A DNA stretch of 64,000 nt from Novosphingobium resinovorum (GTDB lineage Bacteria; Pseudomonadota; Alphaproteobacteria; Sphingomonadales; Sphingomonadaceae): the NCBI RefSeq assembly GCF_001742225.1, contig NZ_CP017076.1, positions 1,472,501 through 1,536,500 on the forward strand. Direction: 5' to 3'. The translations under genes and the position numbers were made by a program. Of the stretch, positions 54,701 to 63,562 are shown in pieces. The notes beneath the pieces were generated by a model, which was given only the letters and a program-made list of their open reading frames with translations, ran no database searches and was not told the origin of the DNA. How positions within the stretch are numbered: position 1 is the stretch's first letter; each line of letters begins with the position of its first letter.

Positions 54701-55322
54701 GCAGGATCAGAACGTCACCTTTGCCGAGGATTCTGCCGCCGATGCGCTGCGTCAGGCGCTAGCCGATCCGCAGTGCTTCAAGGGCACCGCGATTCAGGAA
54801 CTGAAGGCGGATTTCTACGCGCTGAAGGAGCGCATCGAACAAACGGTTCTGGCAGAGCGCAACGCCGTCATCGCCGCGATTGAAGAAGTGGCCGAGAAAA
54901 CCACCCAGACCTCGGAATTCCGTGCGCTACCGCCAGAGCAGCAGACCCGTATCCGCGATGAGCTTGCCGCGCAGAAAGCCAGCGTGGCTTCGCAAACCCT
55001 AATCCCGGCCTTGCGCCATCGGGCGACAGAGGTGCGTTCCAACCTTCTGGCCGACACGCTGACGAGGATCGCCGAACTGACGCCTGCACCTGCGCCGACG
55101 CCCGCGCCGCAGCCCCAACCTGCAGGTGGCGTGGCCGAAGCCCCGGCCAAGCCATATGTGCCGCCGGCACCGGTAAAGCCCCAGTATGTCAACGCCCAGT
55201 CGATCACTGTCTCTATCGGGAAAGCCTATCTCGAAGATGAAGACGATGTGACCCGCTACCTTGATGAGATGAAAAAGACCCTGCTGGCCGAGATCGGCGC
55301 GGGCAAGAAAGTGATTGTCTGA
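51783..55322 (+). CDS. brxC: BrxC, BREX P-loop ATPase
   Basis: An 1179-residue STAND/AAA-like ATPase. Walker A ISGFFGSGKSHLL (66-74 core), LNFFVDEVGQYIAD as Walker B region (about residue 247), followed by long helical regions. The C-terminal linker is alanine/proline-rich (PAPAPTPAPQPQPAGG), then a short conserved end. Length is within the usual 1100-1250 range. BrxC forms a complex with PglZ and BrxB. Overlaps pglX (TGATG). Confidence 0.95.
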   Translation: MAVFLRDIFAKPVDRSIDGVIKADDKASLLTELDEYVITNEIGARLEQFLDAYNNYDTANGVWISGFFGSGKSHLLKMLALLLENDEVEGEHAIEIFERKLAGNPMLAGALRKAVSIPSRSVLFNIDQKADVISKTDVDALLAVFQKVFDEMCGYYGKLPHIAQFERDLDSRGKLDAFKAAFAQFSGKPWERGREQALMEGKHIAAAFAEVTGDEVKDILGQYRKDTKVSIEDFANMVKSWIDAQGPKFRLNFFVDEVGQYIADNVKLMTNLQTIAESLNTKCKGQAWIVVTAQQDMGSVIGDLTAQQENDFSKIQARFANRMPLNSQDVAEVIQRRLLAKTEAGQITLGNLYDAEENNLRTLFDFGDNSFKFRNFSGKDQFVASYPFPNYQYDLFQRAIMGLSQHNAFEGKHSSVGERSMLGVFQEVAKKLADTPVGGLATFDLMFEGIRTALKSSVQQSIQLAEKNLGDDFAVRVLKVLFLVKYVKEFKPTARNISILLLSRFEADQTEQRRNIEEALSLLERQTLIQRNGEVYEFLTNEEKDVEAEIKAIAVDPAEIERQLDELAFGAILRHSKIKHAGTGVDYAFTRKLDGHSLNREHELSVNIISPFSDDSDAPDVVRSNSMASDEMVVLLGRDVRFTRDLVLWLQTVKFARQVTSGDAQPGRDRIIAEKRDQNTRREKELVQRLRGLIADARLFVRGAELEIGGEDPQDRLVKGFQVLVDKVYTSLPVLRGATYTEADLGRAGRVDGGLFGGEGSGLTEAEQDVLNHAQAQMRLGTRVSVKALVEKFGAKPYGWPAIAVLCLTASLVARGKLEARADSALLEGDALVQGLRNSHALGNILLSPQIEFTAAQIRKSRELFQALFDLPASGNDARSLGSEWQAQLRKLTSELEGLGRQSTGYPFIAALDPLRTLLDSMRDQSATWFITGPVGQEDQLLDAKEDILDKIRSFMSGPQKGIYDEVRAFLTAQDQNVTFAEDSAADALRQALADPQCFKGTAIQELKADFYALKERIEQTVLAERNAVIAAIEEVAEKTTQTSEFRALPPEQQTRIRDELAAQKASVASQTLIPALRHRATEVRSNLLADTLTRIAELTPAPAPTPAPQPQPAGGVAEAPAKPYVPPAPVKPQYVNAQSITVSIGKAYLEDEDDVTRYLDEMKKTLLAEIGAGKKVIV

Positions 55323-58300
55323 TGGATACCAACGCCCTGAAGAAATTTGCGCAAAGCGCGCGCAACCTGCTGATCGATCAGGTCACCGCCCGGCTGAACA
55401 TGGTGCTGGCCGAGGGCGCAGCAGCCCGCCGCGAACACCCCAAGGCAATTGCGAAACTGGAGGTCGCTGCCAACAACAACCGCGCCCATGTGATCGAGCA
55501 AGCAGCCTATACGTGGTTCAACCGCTTCACCGCACTGCGCTTCATGGATGTCACGGGCCTGTCCAACCCGCGCGTCGTATCGCCTGCCGATGGGGCAACC
55601 AGGCCCGAGATTCTGGCCGAGGCGATGGCTGGCAACCTGCCGGATCGCGTCCGACCGGAGATCGCCGAATATCTGAACGGCACCCGCCCCGCCCATGACG
55701 GACAGGCCCAAGCCTATCGGCTGCTGCTGATCCATGCCTGCAACGAATGGCACGGCGCGATGCCCTATATGTTCGAGCGTGCCGATATGCTCGACCGGGC
55801 CGAGGATTATACCGAACTGCTGATGCCGGATGATCTTCTGTCGCCGGACAGCATCCTTGCCCGCCTGCGCGAGGTGATGACGGAAGCTGCCTGCCAGGAT
55901 GTCGAGATTATCGGCTGGCTTTACCAGTTCTATATCAGCGAGAAGAAAGATCAGGTCTTTGCTGGCCTGAAGAAGAACCAGAAGATCACGGCGGAAAATA
56001 TCCCCGCCGCGACGCAGCTGTTCACCCCGCACTGGATCGTCCGCTATCTGGTGGAAAATTCTCTGGGGCGGTTGTGGCTGCTCAATCGGCCCCAGTCGAA
56101 GCTGGCGGCGAAGATGGATTATTACATCGCGCCGGAAGAGCCGGAAACGGATTTCCTGAAGATCAACCGGCCCGAGGATATCCGCATCTGCGATCCGGCT
56201 TGCGGCTCGGGCCATATGCTGACCTATGCGTTTGACCTGCTGTATGAAATCTATGCTGAGGAAGGCCATGACGCGGCCGAAATTCCCGGTCTGATCCTGC
56301 AGCACAACCTGACGGGCATCGAGATTGACGACCGCGCCGGGGCGCTGGCGGCCTTTGCATTGTCGATGAAGGCGGCGGCAAGGCTGGGACGGCGGCGGTT
56401 CCTGCGGATGGAGGCAAAGCCCGACATCGTCGTGCTGCAGGATGTGCGCTTCACGCCTGCCGAGATGCAGGACGTGGCCGCCGTGGTGGGCAAGGATTTG
56501 TTCACCGATGAATTGCGCGAGACGCTGGGGCAGTTCGAGCAGGCCAAGAACTTTGGCTCACTGATCGTGCCGAAGCTGCGCGATCCGGCCGAGGCGCTGC
56601 GGGTGGTGGAGGCGCGGGGTTTCGGTTCTGACCTGCTGTTGAAAGAGGTGCGGGCGCGTGTCGTGGCCGTGCTGCGCATGGCCGAGGCGCTGTCGCCGAA
56701 ATATCATGTGGTGGTGGCCAATCCGCCTTATAAGTTGCGCAGCGATCTGAACGGAGTTTTGGCTGGCTTCCTCGATAAATCATATCCGATCAGCAAGACA
56801 GACTTGTTTGCTTCCTTTATTGAGCGCAGCATCAGGCTGGCTTTGTCGACAGGCTACAATGGTCTTGTTACAATGGAATCTTGGATGTTTCTCTCCTCTT
56901 ATGAGGGGTTGAGAAAGGAAATTCTTACTAGACATTCTATCCTTGGAATAACCCACATGCCTTACCTCGGAAAAGGCGGAACTTCTATGGGGATATCTTT
57001 TGGCACGGACGCAAAGATTATCCAGACATTTCAGCAGAAGAATATTGTCGCAACTTTCAATTGTGTTCGATATTTCGAAACAGATAGCCAGATGGTTCCG
57101 ACAGAGTTTCCAGTTAACAACGAAAGGCTAACCGTAAGGGGTGCTCGTGAATTTATGAACATTCCGGGGGCCCCGATTGCGTACTGGGTGGAGGACCAGC
57201 TTTTGACGCTCTTTCGAGAGCAAAAGCAGTTTTCGGAAGAGTTTGACGCCAAGCAAGGCATAGCTACGGGAGAAAATGAAAGATTTCTACGCCAGTGGCA
57301 CGAGGTGAGCTTTGGGAACCTAGATGTACGACAAATAGGCTATGATAGCTTCGATGGCAAAGTTAAGTGGTATCCTTACAGTAAGGGTGGCGAAGCCAGA
57401 CGGTGGTACGGCAATCACTTCCTCGTCGTCGACTGGCTCAACAACGGAGCAGATATAAAAAACTTCAAAGACGGCAATGGAAAACTTCGGTCACGTCCAC
57501 AAAACCTTGATTTCCAATTCAAAGAGGCGGTTACGTGGAGTCTCACGTCAAGTTCAAGCATACCTCTCTGCGCGCGTTTCCGTCCAACTGGTTTTGTCTT
57601 TGATGTTAACGGCATGTCGGCCTTCCCGAAGTCGCGTGGTGTTCGGTCGTCATACTCTACGGCGCTGCTGAACTCCTACGTGCCTCAGCGCGCTCTGACC
57701 TTTATTAATCCCACCATGGCTTTCCAGAGTGGCGATATTTCTCGCATACCCCTGCCAAGTGTTAATAAAAAAGAAGTCGATCTAGCGCCGGCTGAAAAGT
57801 GCATTTGCCTTTCAAAATCTGACTGGGACGCCTACGAAACCTCTTGGGATTTCACTGCGCTCCCGCTGCTATCGCCCGAGCACCGGGACGAAACGCTGGC
57901 GAATACCTATGCCAACCTCCGCTCCCATTGGCAGGGTAGGACGGACGAGATGCAGCGGTTGGAGGAAGAAAACAACCGCATCTTCATCGACGCCTATGGC
58001 TTGGCTGATGAACTCACGCCCGAGGTGCCGATCGAGGAAATCACCCTCACCTGCAACCCGGCCTATCGCTATGGGGTAAAGGGCACAGAAGAGGAGCGCG
58101 AGACACGGCTGCGTGAGGATACCGTGGCCGAATTCCTCCACTATGCCGTGGGCTGCATGTTCGGGCGCTATAGCCTCGACGCGCCAGGCCTTATCCTCGC
58201 CAACCAGGGCGAAGGGATCGAGGAGTATCTGGCCCGCGTGCCGCAACCCAGCTTCGCGCCAGACCGCGACAATGTCATCCCGGTGCTGGACGCTGACTGG

Positions 58301-58849
58301 TTTGCCGATGACATCGTTACCCGCGCCCGCGACTTCCTGCGCGTCACCTTTGGCGAGGCGAAGTTCCGCGAAAACCTCGCCTTTGTTGAGGCCGCGCTCG
58401 GCAAGGATCTGCGCCGCTGGTTCACGAAGGATTTCTTCGACTATCACGTGCGCCGCTACAAGAAGCGCCCGATTTACTGGATGTTCTCCAGCCCCAAGGG
58501 CAGTTTCAATGCGCTGATCTATATGCACCGCTACCGGCCCGACACCGTCTCGGTGGTGCTGAACCAATATGTGCGCGAATTCATCCATAAGCTGGAAGTC
58601 GAGCGCGCCCGGCTGGAAAAGCTGGCTGTCGATCCTGCCGCTACGCCCGCCCAGCAAACAAAGGCGCAGAAGGAAACGGCCACGGTCATCAAGCAGATCG
58701 CCGAGCTGACCGAATGGGAACGCGAAACCGTCTATCCGATGGCGCAGCAGAAGATCGCCATCGATCTGGATAACGGGGTGAAGCGCAACTACCCGCTGTT
58801 CGCCGGTGCCCTAAAGCCGATCAAGGGGCTGGAGGCTGCGGATGACTGA
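55322..58849 (+). CDS. pglX: PglX, BREX-1 adenine-specific methyltransferase
   Basis: An 1175-residue N6-adenine methyltransferase that marks self DNA at a short non-palindromic site. SAM motif DPACGSGHML at 291-300, catalytic NPPY at 467-470. The region after NPPY (about 56740-57830, codons 473-836), which includes the target-recognition domain, is much poorer in G+C (37-40% in sampled 60-base lines) than the flanks (70% in 56581-56640). The methylase and C-terminal parts are GC-rich and conserved. This looks like a recombined specificity cassette. Full length, no frame damage. Confidence 0.95.
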   Translation: MDTNALKKFAQSARNLLIDQVTARLNMVLAEGAAARREHPKAIAKLEVAANNNRAHVIEQAAYTWFNRFTALRFMDVTGLSNPRVVSPADGATRPEILAEAMAGNLPDRVRPEIAEYLNGTRPAHDGQAQAYRLLLIHACNEWHGAMPYMFERADMLDRAEDYTELLMPDDLLSPDSILARLREVMTEAACQDVEIIGWLYQFYISEKKDQVFAGLKKNQKITAENIPAATQLFTPHWIVRYLVENSLGRLWLLNRPQSKLAAKMDYYIAPEEPETDFLKINRPEDIRICDPACGSGHMLTYAFDLLYEIYAEEGHDAAEIPGLILQHNLTGIEIDDRAGALAAFALSMKAAARLGRRRFLRMEAKPDIVVLQDVRFTPAEMQDVAAVVGKDLFTDELRETLGQFEQAKNFGSLIVPKLRDPAEALRVVEARGFGSDLLLKEVRARVVAVLRMAEALSPKYHVVVANPPYKLRSDLNGVLAGFLDKSYPISKTDLFASFIERSIRLALSTGYNGLVTMESWMFLSSYEGLRKEILTRHSILGITHMPYLGKGGTSMGISFGTDAKIIQTFQQKNIVATFNCVRYFETDSQMVPTEFPVNNERLTVRGAREFMNIPGAPIAYWVEDQLLTLFREQKQFSEEFDAKQGIATGENERFLRQWHEVSFGNLDVRQIGYDSFDGKVKWYPYSKGGEARRWYGNHFLVVDWLNNGADIKNFKDGNGKLRSRPQNLDFQFKEAVTWSLTSSSSIPLCARFRPTGFVFDVNGMSAFPKSRGVRSSYSTALLNSYVPQRALTFINPTMAFQSGDISRIPLPSVNKKEVDLAPAEKCICLSKSDWDAYETSWDFTALPLLSPEHRDETLANTYANLRSHWQGRTDEMQRLEEENNRIFIDAYGLADELTPEVPIEEITLTCNPAYRYGVKGTEEERETRLREDTVAEFLHYAVGCMFGRYSLDAPGLILANQGEGIEEYLARVPQPSFAPDRDNVIPVLDADWFADDIVTRARDFLRVTFGEAKFRENLAFVEAALGKDLRRWFTKDFFDYHVRRYKKRPIYWMFSSPKGSFNALIYMHRYRPDTVSVVLNQYVREFIHKLEVERARLEKLAVDPAATPAQQTKAQKETATVIKQIAELTEWERETVYPMAQQKIAIDLDNGVKRNYPLFAGALKPIKGLEAADD

Positions 58850-61349
58850 CCGCATCACCTCCGGCCTGATGCGGCTCTATGAGGATCAGGGGCACCGCAT
58901 TGTCTTCTGGTATGACGCCGCCCGCGATCTGCGCACGGTGTTCGACGCGGTGGACCTGCCCGGCGTGACCAAGGTGGAGATCGCCAACAACGAGTTCGGC
59001 CTGAAATACCGCGTGCTGCGGCAGGAGCCGAAGGCGCGGTTCCTGCTCTACAAGGATGGCCCCGAGCCGCCGATGCCCGAGAACTGGCTGCTGGATGTGC
59101 AACTGGCGAGCGCCGTCTTTCGCGCCGATCAGGCGGCTATCTGGGTGGCGGATCTGGGTATTCCGGCAAAATACGAAGCAGCTGTGCGCGATCACGCCGA
59201 ATTCTACCGTTCCGGCAAGCGGCTGGAAGCCCTGCGCGCGATCGAGCGCGAGCGGCCTTCGCAAAGCGCCAATGATGTCCGCCGCAAGATGCTGGCAGTC
59301 TGCGCTGGTGCGGATGGCGATCTCGATACGGTGATCGAGGCGTTGCTGGCCGAACTGGCCGAAGGCTGTGATGACGCGCTGAAGCTGATGGATCGGGTCG
59401 GGCTGACAGAGTTCTTCTGGAAGGACGTGGCCGCGCGTTATGGCTATGCGGCGGATGCGCCGGATTTTCAGGATTTCGCCATCACGCTGTTTTCCAGCGC
59501 TTGGGCGCGGGCCATGGGAGAAGCTGCCCCCCTGAACACCGATGCCGCGCTGATGTTCCGCCGCTGGAGCGCCTCGCGCCGGTGGGGTGAAGCGTTCGAG
59601 AAGCTGTCGGGCGATTATCAGGACGTGCTGAAGATCAGGGACAATCTGGCCTCCCGCGATTTTCGCACCCTCATGCCGCATGATCACTTCGAGGAAGTGG
59701 ACCGGAGGATCGTTGTCGCCATCGTTGAGGGGCTTGCCCGGCAGAGCCTGTCGGCGACAGATGTGCTGAAATGGGTACGCGATCGCCGCCAGAGCCATTG
59801 GTATAGCCGTTACGCGGATGTCTATCAGGCCATTGGCTATGCGACCGAGTTTCAGCAGGCGCTAGCCGAGGCTGATCTGACGATGACCAGCCTGTCCGAT
59901 GGTGTGAAGCGCTATTCCGCAAGCTGGTTTCGACTGGACCAGCTCTATCGCAAGTTCATCTATCACATGCAGAAAAGCGGTCAGTCGGGGCTGCTGTCCG
60001 CGCTCTATGAGGCGGTTGAGAACCGCTACACCACGAATTTCGTGCTCAAGTTGAACGATGCCTGGCAGGATCAGGTGGCTCGCCTCACGGACTGGGCGGT
60101 CCCGGGCTTTCCACGTCAGGTGGATTTCTACCGGGGGCAGGCTGCTGAATACCGGCGCAAGGATCAAAAGGTCGTTGTCATCATCTCGGATGCGCTGCGC
60201 TATGAGGTGGCCGAAGAGGCGCTGCGCGAGATCCGCAAGCTCAATCGGTTCGATGCTGAACTGAAGCCGATGATCGGGGTTTTGCCGAGCTACACCCAGC
60301 TCGGCATGGCGGCACTCTTGCCGCACCGACAACTGGGGATTCGCGATGACAATGATCTGGTGCTGCTGGATGGTGAAAGCACCATGGGGGCCGCCGCTCG
60401 TGAAAAGGCGCTGGCTGCGGGCCGGGCTGGAGACCGGGTAAAGGTTCTCGCGGCGAAGGATTTCATGAATCTGGGATCATCGGAGGGTAAAGACCTCTTC
60501 CGGGATCATGATGTCCTCTATCTGTATCACAACCAGATCGACGCAATTGGCGACAAGCTCGCCACGGAGGAAAATGTCCCCGCCGCGGCAGAGACTACCA
60601 TCGAGGATCTGGTGAAGCTGGTGCGGAAGCTGACCTCGGCCAATTTCTCGAACATCTTGATCACCGCCGATCACGGATTCCTGTGGCAGCACAAGGCTCT
60701 GGAAGAGAGCGGCTTCGCGCTGAGCGAGCCGGAAGGCGAGATTGTTACACGAAACCGGCGCTTCGTGATCGGCCGGGGCCTTAACAGCAGTGGCGGCATG
60801 AAGAAGTTCTCTGCCGCACAGCTTGGGCTGGAAGGTGAGCAGGACATTCTGATCCCGAACTCGATCAACCGCCTGCGGGTTAAAGGATCAGGCAGCCGCT
60901 TTGTCCATGGCGGGGCGAGCCTGCAGGAGATTGTCCTGCCGGTTCTGCGTGTCGGCAAGCAGCGCAAGGAGGATGTCGGGCAGGTGTCTGTGCAGATCAT
61001 TCCGCCACCCCGCGCTCAGATCACCACGGGCCAGATCCAGGTCACCTTCTTTCAGGCGGAGCCAGTGACCGACAAGCAACAGCCCCGGCAGGTGCATACA
61101 GCCATCTTTGCTGACGATGGAACACTCATCTCTGACGAAGCCGAGTTGGAATTCGATTTCACGTCTGAGAACCCGCGCGAGCGCGAGCTGTCGCGGAGCT
61201 TCCTGCTGTCCAAGGCGGCAGACGCCTATAACAATCAGACAGTCTTCCTGAAGCTGCGAACGCGCATCGGCAAGACCAGCCATTTCGAAGATCACGCTTC
61301 GCAGCCGCTGCTGCTGAAACGCGGGATCAGTACAGATTTCGATTTCTGA
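58842..61349 (+). CDS. pglZ: PglZ, BREX phosphatase-like protein
   Basis: An 835-residue alkaline-phosphatase-superfamily protein. Metal-site segments VVIISDALRYEVAEEAL (Asp450) and ILITADHGFLWQH (Asp610, His611), in the order of PglZ domains. N-terminal half is BREX-specific. Reported PglZ proteins have nuclease or phosphodiesterase activity and are needed for both methylation and defence. Eight-base overlap with pglX. Confidence 0.95.
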   Translation: MTDRITSGLMRLYEDQGHRIVFWYDAARDLRTVFDAVDLPGVTKVEIANNEFGLKYRVLRQEPKARFLLYKDGPEPPMPENWLLDVQLASAVFRADQAAIWVADLGIPAKYEAAVRDHAEFYRSGKRLEALRAIERERPSQSANDVRRKMLAVCAGADGDLDTVIEALLAELAEGCDDALKLMDRVGLTEFFWKDVAARYGYAADAPDFQDFAITLFSSAWARAMGEAAPLNTDAALMFRRWSASRRWGEAFEKLSGDYQDVLKIRDNLASRDFRTLMPHDHFEEVDRRIVVAIVEGLARQSLSATDVLKWVRDRRQSHWYSRYADVYQAIGYATEFQQALAEADLTMTSLSDGVKRYSASWFRLDQLYRKFIYHMQKSGQSGLLSALYEAVENRYTTNFVLKLNDAWQDQVARLTDWAVPGFPRQVDFYRGQAAEYRRKDQKVVVIISDALRYEVAEEALREIRKLNRFDAELKPMIGVLPSYTQLGMAALLPHRQLGIRDDNDLVLLDGESTMGAAAREKALAAGRAGDRVKVLAAKDFMNLGSSEGKDLFRDHDVLYLYHNQIDAIGDKLATEENVPAAAETTIEDLVKLVRKLTSANFSNILITADHGFLWQHKALEESGFALSEPEGEIVTRNRRFVIGRGLNSSGGMKKFSAAQLGLEGEQDILIPNSINRLRVKGSGSRFVHGGASLQEIVLPVLRVGKQRKEDVGQVSVQIIPPPRAQITTGQIQVTFFQAEPVTDKQQPRQVHTAIFADDGTLISDEAELEFDFTSENPRERELSRSFLLSKAADAYNNQTVFLKLRTRIGKTSHFEDHASQPLLLKRGISTDFDF

Positions 61350-61356
61350 GGTGCCG

Positions 61357-63438
61357 ATGTCGACCCTTGATGACAAGATCAATGAGCATTTTGCCGGTTT
61401 CGTGGTCCGTAAGGACCTGGTGAAGGCCGTGAAGGGGAACGCCATTGTCCCCACCTATGTGCTCGAATACCTTCTCGGCCAGTATTGCGCGACCGATGAC
61501 GAAGCCTCGATTGCGACAGGCATCGAAACGGTCAAGGACATCCTGCGCAAGCACTACGTCCATCGTTCCGAAGCGGGGTTGGTACAATCAACGATCAAGG
61601 AGCGTGGCCGCTACAAGGTCATCGATCAGGTTAGCGTGGCGCTGAATGAAAAGACCGATGCCTATGAGGCGGTCTTTGAAAACCTCGGTATCAAGCGGGT
61701 TGCCATCGACAGCGCCACGGTAAAGGCGCACCCGAAACTGCTGGTTACGGGTATTTGGTGCATCGCCGATGTGCAGTACGAGTTTTCGGAAGACAGCCGG
61801 ATCTCCCCCTGGATCATCGACACGTTGAAGCCGATCCAGATCGCCCGTGTGGACTATGACGGCTATCGCGAGACGCGGGACAAGTTCACCACCGAGGAAT
61901 GGATCGATCTGCTGATGCAGAGCATCGGCTTTGATCCGTCACTGTTCGGGCGCAGGTCAAAGCTTTTGCAACTGTTGCGCCTGGTGCCATTTGTTGAGCG
62001 CAACTACAACCTCATCGAGCTTGGTCCCAAGGGGACGGGAAAATCTCATATCTATTCCGAGTTCTCACCCCATGGTCAGCTGATCTCGGGCGGTGAAATC
62101 ACGGTTCCCAAGCTTTTCGTGAACAATTCCAATGGCCGGATCGGATTGGTCGGCTTTTGGGATGTCGTGGCCTTTGACGAATTTGCCGGCCGCGAGAAGA
62201 CGGCCAACAAGGCGCTTGTCGATATCATGAAGAACTACATGGCAAACAAGCAGTTCTCTCGTGGTGTAAATCCGATGGGCGCCGAGGCCAGCTTCGCCTT
62301 CGTCGGCAACACGGACCATAACGTGCCTTGGATGCTGAAAAATACGGACCTGTTCGAAGCTCTGCCGCCGCAGTTCCACGACAGCGCCTTTATTGATCGA
62401 TTGCATGCCTATCTGCCCGGATGGGAGGTCGACATTATCCGGGGTGAGATGTTCACATCTGGCTATGGGTTCATCGTCGACTATCTGGCCGAAATCCTGC
62501 GCCATCTGCGTGCGGAGGATTTCTCACACCGGCCAGATCGCTATTTCACCATTCCGGTTCAGACCCATATCCGGGACCGTGCGGCGATCAACAAGACCAT
62601 GTCAGGTCTGCTGAAGCTGATCTTCCCGAATGGAGGCGAGACTGAAGCCGAAGTTGAAGAACTGCTGCGCTTTGCGATTGAATGCCGAAAGCGGGTGAAG
62701 GATCAGCTCCTGCGGATCGACAGCACCTTTGAGGCAGCAGATTTCCATTACATCGCATCGGATGGCGCAAAGCGCGCCGTCGCCACGCTGGAGGAAGAGG
62801 AGTTCCCCCAGTTCTACCACCGTCGATCAACCGACGATGGAAGTGAAGGTGTGAATCAACGAGAGATTGGGTTGGTAACGGCAGAACCGGTCTCAACGGT
62901 GGCTGCTTCCGCAGCACCTGCCGTTGCCGCTGCCCCGCACTCACCCCCAACTCCCGGACATGTCGTTTTCACAGAAAACCGCAAGGGCATCAGTTTCGAC
63001 AAGATCTTTGGTCCTTGGACGGATGGTGCGACGCGGATTATCATCACAGACCCCTATATCCGGAAGTTCCATCAGGCACGCAACGTGATGGAACTGATCG
63101 AGATGCTAATCCGGCGTAAACAGCCTGAAGATCAGATCGCTGTGCATCTTGTCACGGCTCCGGACGATGGGAACATCCAGGAGCAGCGAGAGTGCTTGGA
63201 CGGGATTGCTGAAGCCTGCACAGGCACGGGCGTCGATTTCACATGGGCCTTTGATGGGAGCGGCACTCTCCATGCACGCGACATCACGACGGATAACGGC
63301 TGGAAGATGGTTCTGGATCGCGGATTGGATATTTTCCAGCCAACGCCTCGCAAGATGAACGGTTTCTCGCTCGGAGAACGGATGCAGGAGCACCGGATGG
63401 TCCGTGGTTTCTACGTGACTTATGTCGAGAACCTTTAG
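61357..63438 (+). CDS. brxL: BrxL AAA+ protein with MIT_C-like C-terminus
   Basis: A 693-residue protein. N-terminal BrxL domain (1-190), AAA+ ATPase core with Walker A GPKGTGKS (223-230) and VVAFDEFAG (Walker B), then an alanine/proline linker (about 505-534). The last 155 residues (from Val536) do not look like a Lon protease. Instead ISFDKIFGPWTDGATRIIITDPYIRKFHQARN, VHLVTAPDDGNIQEQ and TDNGWKMVLDRGLDIFQP match what I know of the MIT_C phospholipase-D-like domain of MITD1. ATG at 61357 (GTG at 61351 is possible). Seven bases after pglZ. Confidence 0.92.
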   Translation: MSTLDDKINEHFAGFVVRKDLVKAVKGNAIVPTYVLEYLLGQYCATDDEASIATGIETVKDILRKHYVHRSEAGLVQSTIKERGRYKVIDQVSVALNEKTDAYEAVFENLGIKRVAIDSATVKAHPKLLVTGIWCIADVQYEFSEDSRISPWIIDTLKPIQIARVDYDGYRETRDKFTTEEWIDLLMQSIGFDPSLFGRRSKLLQLLRLVPFVERNYNLIELGPKGTGKSHIYSEFSPHGQLISGGEITVPKLFVNNSNGRIGLVGFWDVVAFDEFAGREKTANKALVDIMKNYMANKQFSRGVNPMGAEASFAFVGNTDHNVPWMLKNTDLFEALPPQFHDSAFIDRLHAYLPGWEVDIIRGEMFTSGYGFIVDYLAEILRHLRAEDFSHRPDRYFTIPVQTHIRDRAAINKTMSGLLKLIFPNGGETEAEVEELLRFAIECRKRVKDQLLRIDSTFEAADFHYIASDGAKRAVATLEEEEFPQFYHRRSTDDGSEGVNQREIGLVTAEPVSTVAASAAPAVAAAPHSPPTPGHVVFTENRKGISFDKIFGPWTDGATRIIITDPYIRKFHQARNVMELIEMLIRRKQPEDQIAVHLVTAPDDGNIQEQRECLDGIAEACTGTGVDFTWAFDGSGTLHARDITTDNGWKMVLDRGLDIFQPTPRKMNGFSLGERMQEHRMVRGFYVTYVENL

Positions 63439-63562
63439 CTTCGTCGGTCGTGTTGGCGGGGCAGGTCCGGCTACGCGCTCGGCGGGAAGCGAGAAGTCGA
63501 CCTCGATGCCCAAGCCCTCATCCTCGTTACAGTTTTCCTGATCAGCAGATTGCAGGCCATTC

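Noticed and set aside
55256..56305. 349-residue minus-strand ORF opposite pglX
   Set aside because: A frame shadow of pglX/brxC; the plus-strand SAM motif is clear.
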